A stretch of 64,000 bases of DNA from Flavobacterium sp. MC2016-06 (lineage in GTDB: Bacteria > Bacteroidota > Bacteroidia > Flavobacteriales > Flavobacteriaceae): the NCBI RefSeq assembly GCF_009711165.2, contig NZ_WMID02000010.1, positions 62,001-126,000 on the forward strand, read 5' to 3'. Made by a program: the position numbers and the translations under genes. Position 1 is the first letter of the stretch; the number at the start of each line of letters is the position of its first letter. Below are positions 54,713 to 63,552 of this stretch, in pieces. The notes under the pieces are model-generated. The model did no database searches. It had not been told where the DNA came from and worked only from the letters and a program-made list of their open reading frames with translations.

Positions 54713-55211
54713 AAGTGAGTAAATATTCCTCTAGTGGTAATTTATTACTATGTGGAATTTGAAGGGATTTGCTTTTTTTAAATTATAAGAATTTGATTAT
54801 ACAATAATTACCTTTTCTATAAAATTTTAGGCACATCTTTTGCCTTTAAAAGACAAATTAGTATCAGAATAAAACTACAACACTATTAATACATACTATT
54901 AGGTTGATAATATTTTGATAAACTAAAATTTATCTAAATACGAGTTAATGCAAATGAGAAATAAAAAACACAAAATAGTTTCGATTTTAATCTTGCCTAA
55001 AATTGTCTGCTCAATTTTAGTTCGCAAAATAGAAAATAAAAATTTCTAAACTAAATCTCTAACTCATTTGAGCATTATGAATTCTTAATAATTGAATAAA
55101 GCAAAAAAATAGTTTTCAATTTGTTTTTACACACAAAAAGAACAAAAATACTGATAATCAGTTAATTAATTAACAAAAAGCATTAACTTTATATGATAAA
55201 ATCCACGTCTT
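54713..55211. other. 499-bp intergenic region before the AraC genes
   Basis: AT-rich, without a supported reading frame. The palindrome GTTAATTAATTAAC at 55161-55174, about 38 bases before the AraC start, is the only clear sequence feature and may be an operator. Confidence 0.45.
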
Positions 55212-56192
55212 ATGAAAATAATTGAACACTCATATAGTGCAGACTTAAGTTGGGTAGAATCTTTTGCGAAACAATTTGGAGGAAAAGTCGAAGGGAATTT
55301 TATTATAGTACCAGAAGAATATCAAACTGGTACTCGATACTTTATAGATTGTGGAGAGGGAATTATTGCCTATTACCTCAATGTTACCTACAAAAAAAAT
55401 ATTCATTTAATACAAAAAAATTCAACTAACGATTTTGTTGGTTTTTATTATAACTTGACAGATGGAGAAGCAAGTGTTACAGGAGAAAATTTTGTTTATG
55501 AAGTTGGAAGATGGCAGTATAATTTAGCCGTTATAGACGGAACTTTAGAATCTACATACAAAGTAAAATCAGGAAGTTCTACATATGCGCTCTGCATTTT
55601 TATAAAAAAAAGCAATATTGAAGCTTATGCAAAAAAGAACAACATTACATTTCAGAATATTGATAAAATAGTTGATCCTTCTAAAAATACAATTATACGT
55701 TTTGACAGAATGAGCAGTGAAAGTTTTCATTTACTAAATGATTTACGCAAACTTAAAGTAGGCGGTCCCATATTTGACTTAAACCTAATAGGAACTGTGC
55801 ACATGTTAATTTCTAATTACCTAAAAAAAATAGCCAGTAATCGTATTATAATACAAACCGTTAATCAATCAGATCTTGCTAACATTATTAAAATTCAAAT
55901 GTATTTGATTGAGAATATTCAAAATCATTTTCCTAGTATCAAATTTATGGCAAGTCAGGCTAATATGTCTGAATCTAAATTTAAAAATTTATTCAAAAAA
56001 ATTACAGGAAATACACCTAGCTCTTTCTTTATGGACAACAAATTACTTTTAGCCAAAGAATTACTAGAAAAAAAACAGTTAACCATAACCCAGATTTCCG
56101 ATCAGCTCAATTTTACAAACAACTCTTATTTTGCTTCAAAATTTAAATTCCATTTTGGTATGTCTCCAAAAGCCTTTATCAAACAATTGTAA
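55212..56192 (+). CDS. AraC-family regulator, first of a tandem pair
   Basis: A 326-residue regulator. The N-terminal ~215 residues form a strand-rich domain I do not recognise (HSYSADLSWVESFAKQFGGKVEGNFIIVP). The C-terminal ~100 residues are a HTH_18-type double helix-turn-helix (FMASQANMSESKFKNLFKKITGNTPSSFF; ITQISDQLNFTNNSYFASKFKFHFGMSPKAF). The next gene is a paralogue 48 bases on. Such cytoplasmic AraC proteins usually sense a ligand through the N-terminal domain. Their place between a two-component system and the pectin locus suggests they control one or the other. Confidence 0.85.
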   Translation: MKIIEHSYSADLSWVESFAKQFGGKVEGNFIIVPEEYQTGTRYFIDCGEGIIAYYLNVTYKKNIHLIQKNSTNDFVGFYYNLTDGEASVTGENFVYEVGRWQYNLAVIDGTLESTYKVKSGSSTYALCIFIKKSNIEAYAKKNNITFQNIDKIVDPSKNTIIRFDRMSSESFHLLNDLRKLKVGGPIFDLNLIGTVHMLISNYLKKIASNRIIIQTVNQSDLANIIKIQMYLIENIQNHFPSIKFMASQANMSESKFKNLFKKITGNTPSSFFMDNKLLLAKELLEKKQLTITQISDQLNFTNNSYFASKFKFHFGMSPKAFIKQL

Positions 56193-56240
56193 TTAAATCT
56201 TCCCTAACAAAAATTTAGAAATCTAAAATCAAACCTTTTC

Positions 56241-57239
56241 ATGAAAAAAATTACTTATTCCGGCACACTAACACCCGAATGTCTATATGAAATGGCAGAA
56301 GGCTTGGATACTAAAGTCGTTGATGATAAAATAGCTTATATTCCTAAAGAACTAGGCTCTGGAAATATTTATTTTACTCAAATTACACCAGATATCTCCG
56401 GAATCTTTTTTGATGTTACATTTGATAGTCCTGTAAAGATAACCCGACTGGGTTCTGATAATGAATTCTTTATTTTTCATTATGACCTAAGTGAACATGT
56501 GAATTTAATAAAAATTAACAATACCGATTATCAAATTGGAGCCTTTGATCAATTAGATCTTGCCATAATGGATAATATTCTGGAAAGCTCTTTTAAACCA
56601 GCTGTAAACGAAAGAACTATTGCAATTCGTCTGTTTGTTAATAAAAGTATACTTAACGATTTTATAAAAAAGTATACAGCCAAAAAAGAAACAAAACAAA
56701 AGAAAGAAAATGGAAAACCTTCATTTTATCATTATGGTAATATTGACAGTAATAGTATTCTATTAATTCAATCTATTAAAAATAAACCTGTAAGTGATTT
56801 ATCTTTTGAATCTCTTCTTAAAGGTATTTCGCTAAAATTATTGGGCAATTTCTTTAACAAATTTTATAATACAGATTTAAATAAAAACAACATCACAGAA
56901 ATTGAAAACGAATCGATTATAAAAACAAAAGAATATCTGCAAAACAATTTAAACGGACCTTTTCCTTCTGTAACGTTTTTAGCTGCAATGGCTGGCATGT
57001 CTGAGTCTAAATACAAAGCATTATTTAAAAAATGCTTTGATACAACTCCAAACAATTTTTTTATTGTAGAAAAAATGCGGCTTGGAAAAGAACTTTTAGA
57101 AAGTGGCGAATATTATACAATAACCGAAATTCTTTATGAATTAAACTATAGTAAACTCAGTTATTTTACATCTAAATACTATGAAATCTTTAATAGAAAA
57201 CCTTCTGAAGATTTCTTAAAAAGAAGACATGAACATTAA
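56241..57239 (+). CDS. AraC-family regulator, second of a tandem pair
   Basis: A 332-residue paralogue of the preceding regulator. The N-terminal domain follows the same pattern (ITYSGTLTPECLYEMAEGLDTKVVDDKIAYIPKELGSGNIYFTQ; FDVTFDSPVKITRLGSDNEFFIFHYDLSE). The DNA-binding region is FLAAMAGMSESKYKALFKKCFDTTPNNFF and ITEILYELNYSKLSYFTSKYYEIFNRKPSEDF. Sequence has diverged most in the N-terminal half, so the two probably respond to different ligands. A terminator follows 9 bases after the stop. Confidence 0.85.
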   Translation: MKKITYSGTLTPECLYEMAEGLDTKVVDDKIAYIPKELGSGNIYFTQITPDISGIFFDVTFDSPVKITRLGSDNEFFIFHYDLSEHVNLIKINNTDYQIGAFDQLDLAIMDNILESSFKPAVNERTIAIRLFVNKSILNDFIKKYTAKKETKQKKENGKPSFYHYGNIDSNSILLIQSIKNKPVSDLSFESLLKGISLKLLGNFFNKFYNTDLNKNNITEIENESIIKTKEYLQNNLNGPFPSVTFLAAMAGMSESKYKALFKKCFDTTPNNFFIVEKMRLGKELLESGEYYTITEILYELNYSKLSYFTSKYYEIFNRKPSEDFLKRRHEH

Positions 57240-57247
57240 TTTAAAAC

Positions 57248-57281
57248 AAAAAGTGAGAGAACATAAATTCTCTCACTTTTT
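57248..57281 (+). terminator. intrinsic terminator of the AraC pair
   Basis: AAAAAGTGAGAGA and TCTCTCACTTTTT form a 13-bp perfect stem with an 8-base loop and a T-rich end. Confidence 0.9.
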
Positions 57282-57481
57282 AAAATTTTAATAGTAAAAC
57301 CAAAATTTTGAAAAAAACAAAAACACTAACACTAAAAAATATTGGTATATATTATTACTGCAAATGTCCTCTTAATTTAAAATAACAATTACCCTAAAAA
57401 GTCATTAAACTCTTAAGATAAGACATCATTGCGTGAAAATTTATTTTCAAATAATTTTGATATAAATCTGAAAAAGTACTT

Positions 57482-58225
57482 TTACTTAATTCCTTTTTGA
57501 AGCTTTTCTAGTAAAGGATTTTCTGAAATTTTGATTTGATTTACAACAATCTGAGCTATTTCTGTCGCACCTTTTAATGACAAGTGTGTATCATCATCTT
57601 TGGCCGTTTTATAAAACGGATTTTCTCCTTCTTTAAAATGCAAATGCAGTAACTTCGATTTTTCTGGACCATAAGATTGTTCTAATAATTCTGTGTAGTA
57701 TTCTAAGTCTATAAAAGGCACTTTATACTCTTGTGCAACTAATCTTGTTTCTAACGGATAATCTCCGTGTGTAGGCACTAATACACCTTTCTCATTAAAA
57801 TTGCGTCTCGCTATAGAAGTAAGCAATATCGGAATTGCTCCTTTCTCTCTGCTTTCTTTTACAAAGCGAATTAAATTGTATCTATAACTTGTATGAGGAT
57901 TTGTATAACGTGTTGAGTCTTCTATTTTCTCATCGTTATGTCCAAATTCGATAAAAACGTAATCTCCTTTTTTTAGTTTTTTGCAAACAGAATCCCAGCG
58001 CTTTTCATTAATAAAACTCTTTGTGCTTCTGCCATTTAATGCTTTATTTTCTATTACAATATTGGCTGTAAAAAAAGACTGCAGCACTTGTGCCCAGCCA
58101 TGCTCTGGATTGTTTTCTGGATCTTTTTTATTTGCCATCGTCGAATCGCCGATACAATAAACCGTTGTTTTCTGTGCAAAACAAGTCATTGAAAACATGA
58201 AGATAATTAGTAGATAATATTTCAT
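57482..58225 (-). CDS. rhamnogalacturonan acetylesterase (GDSL/SGNH, CE12-like)
   Basis: A 247-residue secreted esterase (signal peptide ending CFAQ). The SGNH blocks are CIGDSTMAN with S28, NGRSTKSF, FGHNDEK, and DDDTHLS with D211 and H214. It is the RGAE form of the family, which removes acetyl groups from rhamnogalacturonan. It is the last of the minus-strand pectin genes in the window, downstream of the GH28 gene by 124 bases. Confidence 0.9.
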   Translation of the reverse strand: MKYYLLIIFMFSMTCFAQKTTVYCIGDSTMANKKDPENNPEHGWAQVLQSFFTANIVIENKALNGRSTKSFINEKRWDSVCKKLKKGDYVFIEFGHNDEKIEDSTRYTNPHTSYRYNLIRFVKESREKGAIPILLTSIARRNFNEKGVLVPTHGDYPLETRLVAQEYKVPFIDLEYYTELLEQSYGPEKSKLLHLHFKEGENPFYKTAKDDDTHLSLKGATEIAQIVVNQIKISENPLLEKLQKGIK

Positions 58226-58349
58226 TTTAAAACTTAATTATGAATTTAGATTTTAGATTTTTCGAAACTTGATTAACCGCAAGGTTCGCCAAGGTTTACA
58301 GAATGAACGCTGCCTTTTTATACCTCTTTAAACTAGTAACTTAAAAACT

Positions 58350-59702
58350 TTATTTGGCCGCTGTTGGAACCGTTGCTTTTTTTCCGATAAAAACATCTGT
58401 CATTACAACATTATCAGCATTTTCATTAGAAATTGCATTTTTGGCCCATTTGATTTCGATATTGTTTAAAGATATATTTCTGATTTTCTTCTCGGGAAAT
58501 CCTTGTATTACAATACCCGATTCTGTTGCTTTATTGCAGGTAATATTCGAAAAATGAACATTAGATATGTCCGATTGAAAACCACTGCCCTCACCGTGAT
58601 AATTGGCCGTGATATACAAACAATCTTCAACTTCGTCTAATTGTATATTTCTAACAAAAATATTTTTAATATAACCGCCTCTATCGGCATTGGTTTTAAT
58701 GTAAATTCCTCTTTTTAAATATCCGACAGTTTTACAATTCTCTACAAAAACATTCTGTACTCCAGCAGACATTTCGCTTCCTAAAACTACGCCGTGAAGT
58801 CCTTTAAAATTACAATTTCTAATTACGATATTCTCACTTGGTGTCGCAGCATTTGCTCTTCCTTCATGATCTCTTCCTGCTTTAACAGCTACATTATCAT
58901 CTCCGTTATCAAAATTCACATTCTCTATCAAAACATCTTTTGCGTATTCGGGATCAATACCGTCGTTATTGTAATTTAATGATTTATAACTCACGCCTCG
59001 AACGGTAATACTTTCTGATTTTAGGAGATGTAAACACCAAAACGGAGAATTTTCGATATGTACATTTTCCACCAATACATTTTTACAATTAAAAAACTGA
59101 ATCATCTGCGGACGCAAAAAATAACCGTCACCCAATTTTCTATCTTTCAGCGCCACATTGTTGTGATTCATATCTCGACTTAACTCTTTCCCCGCATTTT
59201 CTTTGGCTTTAAAACTTTTCCAAGTCTTTCCTCCTTCTCCATCTATAGTCCCTTCACCTGTAATGGCAATATTAGTGCATTCATACGCATATATAAGCGG
59301 ACTGTAATTATAGAGCATTGTGCCTTCCCAACTTGTTAAAACCATTGGTAAATAATCTTCTGGTTTATCGCTGAATTTTATTTTTGCTCCTTTTTCTATT
59401 TTCAAATTAACATTGCTTACAAAATGAATGGGTCCATTAATTTTGTAAATTCCTTTTGGGACAATTATAGTTCCTCCTTTATTCTTCTTACACAATGCCA
59501 TTGCTTTATCAAAAGCCACTTTATTGTTAGTAGTAGAATCTCCTTTTGCGCCAACTTTTAAAACATTTATTTGAAAAGCAGGAATAACCGGAAGTTTTAT
59601 TCTATTGACAATTGAATCTACTTTTGCTGACGGAAACTGATTATTCTGCGCAAAAGAAATACAAGAAATCAAAAGAAAAAAAAGGTATTTTAAATTCGTC
59701 AT
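58350..59702 (-). CDS. glycoside hydrolase family 28 polygalacturonase
   Basis: A 450-residue secreted right-handed beta-helix protein (signal peptide ending SFAQ). INVLKVGAKGDSTTNNKVAFDKA begins the helix. GH28 catalytic signatures follow: NNDGIDPEYA, FDNGDDNVAVKAGRD, LHGVVLGSEMS, and RGIYIKTN. It hydrolyses alpha-1,4-galacturonan or rhamnogalacturonan; the exo-acting type is favoured by the NNDGIDP and GVVLGSE forms. It lies 124 bases before the acetylesterase gene, and a hairpin (59754-59780) lies between it and the PL10-CE8 gene. Confidence 0.92.
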   Translation of the reverse strand: MTNLKYLFFLLISCISFAQNNQFPSAKVDSIVNRIKLPVIPAFQINVLKVGAKGDSTTNNKVAFDKAMALCKKNKGGTIIVPKGIYKINGPIHFVSNVNLKIEKGAKIKFSDKPEDYLPMVLTSWEGTMLYNYSPLIYAYECTNIAITGEGTIDGEGGKTWKSFKAKENAGKELSRDMNHNNVALKDRKLGDGYFLRPQMIQFFNCKNVLVENVHIENSPFWCLHLLKSESITVRGVSYKSLNYNNDGIDPEYAKDVLIENVNFDNGDDNVAVKAGRDHEGRANAATPSENIVIRNCNFKGLHGVVLGSEMSAGVQNVFVENCKTVGYLKRGIYIKTNADRGGYIKNIFVRNIQLDEVEDCLYITANYHGEGSGFQSDISNVHFSNITCNKATESGIVIQGFPEKKIRNISLNNIEIKWAKNAISNENADNVVMTDVFIGKKATVPTAAK

Positions 59703-59753
59703 TTTAATATTATTTTCAAATTTTACAGCAAACTACACTATCCATATTTCTTT

Positions 59754-59780
59754 CCTGCAAGGTTTCCAAAACCTTGCAGG
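59754..59780. terminator. hairpin between PL10-CE8 and GH28 genes
   Basis: CCTGCAAGGTTT and AAACCTTGCAGG form a perfect 12-bp stem with a 3-base loop, 28 bases after the PL10-CE8 stop. No T run follows, so it may be a processing or attenuation site inside the operon rather than a full terminator. Confidence 0.6.
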
Positions 59781-59807
59781 ATATATATCATACATTCAAT
59801 CAAATTC

Positions 59808-61805
59808 CTATAAATACCAATTCTCAATTTTATCTTGAAGAATATTCTCTATCGTATATTTTTCAGCTTCCGTTTTTTGAAGCTGATGTGACCAAGCGAC
59901 TCTTTTACCAGGCTGAAAACCTTCACCTTTGCAATTGTATTCGGCATAAAAAGCATTTTTTTCAGCATCGGGTTTCGACCAGTTTTCCCAGCCTTCTGGT
60001 TTAATTTGTTTTCCCATTTCGCATTCTATAAAAACGGTTTTAGCATAGATACGCCAAGGTCTTCCTAAATAAACGTCGGTTGCTTTTGCATCGGCTGTAA
60101 GTTTGCAATTTTTAAAAACAAAACCAAAGGCTGTTCCTTCTGGAGTTGAAGCTGCAGTGACATAAGAACTTTTAATGCTGTGAATGGTACAATTTTCGAA
60201 TAATGCCGTTGCACCTCCAAAAATAAAATCGGTTGTGCCTTCTATATAACAATCTTTAAAATACTGTTTTGCCTCTTTTCCAGACAAGTACAAAGTGTCT
60301 TGATTTCCTAAAAGTATACAGTTAAATATTTTTACACGATTTGCCACAACAGACAAAGCAACTGCCTGACCATTGTCTCCAGAAGTGTTTCTAATGGTTA
60401 GATTTGAAGCCGAAAAATCATCGCCTTCAACCAAAAGTGTCGAAGTATAAAAAGTACTGTTTCTGCCTAAATTGATTTTAGAGAAATTATCATCAAAACT
60501 AACAATGGTGTTTTCTTTACTTTCTCCGCGTAAAACTAAATTAGTATTACATTCTGGAATTTGCACTTTTTCGTTGTAAATTCCGTTTTTAATATATATC
60601 GTAACTTTCTCATAAGGGAATGCTGGAGTTGCATAAACAGCATCCTGAATTTTTGTAAAATCTCCCGAACCATCTTGTGCAACGGTAATTAGAGTCACGT
60701 TCTTCTTATCTGCTGTACCAACCTTAGTTCCGTTTTTAACTGCCCAATCCGGAAATTTTTTTAAAACTTCTCTTGGTGCATCAGAATACCATGAATATCC
60801 GTTACGTCGTTCAGAACCTATTTGATCCAGTGATTTTTTCTTAATTCCATCGCGATCACAGAAAAAAGGTTCATTAGTCTCTAGATCCATAAATCTAGCC
60901 CAAATTGGTGCACCATTTTGAACCATAATCATTTTTTTATCTACTACTTTTCCCGCGTCATTAAGCACTCTCTTTTCTTCTAAGTTGGTGATCTTTGTTT
61001 TATCAAACCATTCTACAGCACTTTTTACAGCAGTCACAATTTCTCTAGACGGCTTGTCTATAGACATCAAAAGCAATACAATTTTTGTAGATTCATAACC
61101 GCTTAGAGAAGCCAATTCAAAAGCTCTGGCATTTGCAGGAAGCAAAGTTACTTCGTCATGCTGTGCGCACCAAGCCGTAAGAACTCCTTTTTGTTTGTAT
61201 TGTGTTTTTAAGATACAATCAATTCCTTTATTGAACGCTTTTTTGGACTTTTCTATAATTTCTTTTGATGGTTTAATGCTATAATAATCCGTTTCATTAG
61301 CAACTTCTTTTATAATATTCAGAATATTTACCATCGAATCGTCATTGTAGGTAATGTGCGTATAATACCCTTTTTTAAGCGGATAAAACTGAGGCCAGCC
61401 TCCATTAGCATATTGTGCTTTTAACAAATAATCAAGACCATTTAAAAAAGATGCTGCATATCGTTCGTCTTTTACCTGAGCATACATTTTTGACATAAAA
61501 AGCATTTCCTGACACGTAGCTCCATTGTCTGTCGTGGTTTCTTCGGATGTTTTTTTAAGTCTCGTTAAATCTTTTTTCTGCTGTTCCGTAAGCTCATGCT
61601 GCATTTGAATGTTTTTGGGCCAGCCGCCAATATTTCGCTGATAAAGCAAAACATTCTCTGCAATACTTTTAGCTTCTGCTGTACCAAACCAAGCAGCATC
61701 ATTCTTGCGAATAATATCCGACCAATTTTTATAGGTATTCTGTGCTTTTGCACCAAAACTGCAAACGAATAAAAAGAGTACTATATATTTTTTTAACTGT
61801 ATCAT
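59808..61805 (-). CDS. pectate lyase (PL10)-pectin methylesterase (CE8) fusion
   Basis: A 665-residue secreted two-domain pectinase (signal peptide ending AKAQ). Residues to about 330 are a PL10-type lyase (NTYKNWSDIIRKND; GGWPKNIQMQHELT; GGWPQFYPLKKGYYTHITYNDD). From about 365 on, TVAQDGSGDFTKIQDAVYATP starts a CE8 right-handed beta-helix with catalytic aspartates D503 in GNQDTLYL and D526 in TDFIFGG and the arginine of LGRPWR. The esterase would remove methyl groups from homogalacturonan and hand the de-esterified chain to the lyase. Both halves appear intact. The next upstream gene, GH43, starts nine bases from this one. Confidence 0.92.
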   Translation of the reverse strand: MIQLKKYIVLFLFVCSFGAKAQNTYKNWSDIIRKNDAAWFGTAEAKSIAENVLLYQRNIGGWPKNIQMQHELTEQQKKDLTRLKKTSEETTTDNGATCQEMLFMSKMYAQVKDERYAASFLNGLDYLLKAQYANGGWPQFYPLKKGYYTHITYNDDSMVNILNIIKEVANETDYYSIKPSKEIIEKSKKAFNKGIDCILKTQYKQKGVLTAWCAQHDEVTLLPANARAFELASLSGYESTKIVLLLMSIDKPSREIVTAVKSAVEWFDKTKITNLEEKRVLNDAGKVVDKKMIMVQNGAPIWARFMDLETNEPFFCDRDGIKKKSLDQIGSERRNGYSWYSDAPREVLKKFPDWAVKNGTKVGTADKKNVTLITVAQDGSGDFTKIQDAVYATPAFPYEKVTIYIKNGIYNEKVQIPECNTNLVLRGESKENTIVSFDDNFSKINLGRNSTFYTSTLLVEGDDFSASNLTIRNTSGDNGQAVALSVVANRVKIFNCILLGNQDTLYLSGKEAKQYFKDCYIEGTTDFIFGGATALFENCTIHSIKSSYVTAASTPEGTAFGFVFKNCKLTADAKATDVYLGRPWRIYAKTVFIECEMGKQIKPEGWENWSKPDAEKNAFYAEYNCKGEGFQPGKRVAWSHQLQKTEAEKYTIENILQDKIENWYL

Positions 61806-61813
61806 TTCTTTAC

Positions 61814-63412
61814 TTATTTAGTAACTCTAAACCAATCTATCGCAGCATTTCCAGAGTCATTTTTTACTTCTTGACCCAAAGCAAAAAGTCCCACTTTAGC
61901 ACCAATCCATTTCCCTTCTTTAGCCGTAAAATCAGAACCAATGGCTTGATAATTTTTATCATCAAGACTGTAAAAGAAACTGCAGATACCGTCTTTTTTA
62001 ATTTTTACTCTCAAATAGATTGTATTGTTTTCTATTAAAATAGGCTTCGTTTCTATTTCTGAAACTGTTTTTGCAAAAGTTCCTGTCTTTTGGTTCAAAT
62101 ACAATTTACCATTGTCATTTTTAAAACATAAATAACTATAATCTAAACCCATTATGATAAGTCCTGTAGATTCTCCGTTAAGTCTTGCATTAAAAGTCAG
62201 TTTGGTTGTTGCTGTAAACTCTTCTGCTGGGAATTTCTGTAGTAACAAATTTGGTGCGTCAAAGATATTTTTAGGATCTTTAATGGTAGTTTGGCAATAC
62301 AAATTAAGATAACCTAAACTGGTTGGAAATCCCCAATTAATCTGGCGGTTTGCCTGCCATTGCCATTGTAATCCTAATTTAGGCAAATTAAATTCGTCTG
62401 ATTCTGCTGGAGTTTCTATTGGATATTTCTTTCCAACGTTTGGTTTTTTGTATTTTGTAACTGGTTCTCCAATTCCGTTTTTATCAAAATCCTGTCCCAT
62501 TACAGGCCAGTCGTTTTCCCATTTCATAGGCTGCAAATGCACAATTCTGCCGTAAGCGCCTTTGTCCTGAAAATGTATAAACCAATCTTCGCCTGTCTGC
62601 GTTTGCACCCAAGCACCTTGATGCGGCCCATTTATGGTTGTTGATCCCTGTTCTAAAACTTTTTTCTTCTCATAAGGACCAAAAACATTTTTAGATCTTA
62701 AAATCGTCTGCCAGCCCGTTGGAACACCTCCTGCCGGTGCAAAAATATAATAGTAATTGTTTCTCTTATAAAATTTTGGACCTTCAATTGTACCTTCACT
62801 TTCATGTCCGTCAATTACCATAACTTCATCATTATTGACAATTGTACCTTCAGGATTCATCGTACAAACTACCAGTAAACTTTTAATCTGTGCTCGGCTT
62901 CCTGCAAAGGCGTGTACCAAATACGCTTTTCCGTCAGTATCCCACAACGGACTCGGATCAATCAAACCGAGTCCCGCTTTTACCAAAAGTGGCTCAGACC
63001 AAGGTCCTTCTGCTTTTTTAGATTTTATCATGTAGATTCCGAAATCTGGATCTGGATAATAAATATAAAATTCATTATTATGATAATTTATACTTGGTGC
63101 CCAAACTCCATTTCCGTGCTGTACTTTATTGTAGGTTTCAAATGGCGGTTGTTTGATCAACGCATGTGCAATAATTTTCCAATTTACCAAGTCTTTAGAA
63201 TGCAGAATTGGCAATCCTGGAATACAGTTAAAAGACGAAGCTGTCATATAAAAATCATCACCTACACGAACAACATCTGGATCTGAATAATCGGCATGAA
63301 TAATTGGATTGGTATACGTTCCGTCTCCATTATCGGAAACCCAAACCTGCGCAGAATTCTTTTGTATGATAAATACAAAGAAAAGAACAAGCGTAATTTT
63401 TATATTTTTCAT
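61814..63412 (-). CDS. glycoside hydrolase family 43 with C-terminal beta-sandwich
   Basis: A protein of about 532 residues; the ATG at 63412 is used rather than the TTG at 63424. A signal peptide (ending NSAQ) is followed by a five-bladed propeller with ADYSDPDVVRVGDDFYM (base aspartate in SDPD), and LGLIDPSPLWDTDGKAYL. GTIEGPKFYKRNNYYY is the acid region. A concanavalin-like sandwich of about 200 residues (DEFNLPKLGLQWQWQANRQ; STGLIIMGLDYSYLCFKN) closes it. Such enzymes are beta-xylosidases or alpha-L-arabinofuranosidases; in this pectin locus arabinan or xylogalacturonan side chains are likely. It lies nine bases from the PL10-CE8 gene. Confidence 0.9.
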   Translation of the reverse strand: MKNIKITLVLFFVFIIQKNSAQVWVSDNGDGTYTNPIIHADYSDPDVVRVGDDFYMTASSFNCIPGLPILHSKDLVNWKIIAHALIKQPPFETYNKVQHGNGVWAPSINYHNNEFYIYYPDPDFGIYMIKSKKAEGPWSEPLLVKAGLGLIDPSPLWDTDGKAYLVHAFAGSRAQIKSLLVVCTMNPEGTIVNNDEVMVIDGHESEGTIEGPKFYKRNNYYYIFAPAGGVPTGWQTILRSKNVFGPYEKKKVLEQGSTTINGPHQGAWVQTQTGEDWFIHFQDKGAYGRIVHLQPMKWENDWPVMGQDFDKNGIGEPVTKYKKPNVGKKYPIETPAESDEFNLPKLGLQWQWQANRQINWGFPTSLGYLNLYCQTTIKDPKNIFDAPNLLLQKFPAEEFTATTKLTFNARLNGESTGLIIMGLDYSYLCFKNDNGKLYLNQKTGTFAKTVSEIETKPILIENNTIYLRVKIKKDGICSFFYSLDDKNYQAIGSDFTAKEGKWIGAKVGLFALGQEVKNDSGNAAIDWFRVTK

Positions 63413-63441
63413 TTTCAAAAACAATTGACTTTCTTACTCGT

Positions 63442-63531
63442 CCTAACAGGTTTTTAAAACCTGTTAGGTCTTTTCTTCTAGACCCAAAAAGCTTACTTAT
63501 AAAACCTAACAGGTTTTAAAAACCTGTTAGG
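63442..63531. repeat. two mirrored palindromes between the GH43 and GH105 genes
   Basis: 63442-63468 and 63505-63531 are hairpins of 13-bp arms (CCTAACAGGTTTT and AAAACCTGTTAGG) around a single base. The central base is T in one and A in the other, so the second copy is the exact reverse complement of the first. They can also pair with each other. They lie after the GH105 stop (minus strand) and before the GH43 start. Confidence 0.85.
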
Positions 63532-63552
63532 AATTTAAAAATTTAATTTTTA

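Noticed and set aside
54690..54725. Frameshift at the end of the NtrC-type regulator
   Set aside because: Moving one base in the A-rich run gives an unrelated tail (KVSKYSSSGN), not the usual recognition-helix extension; the short end is taken as real.
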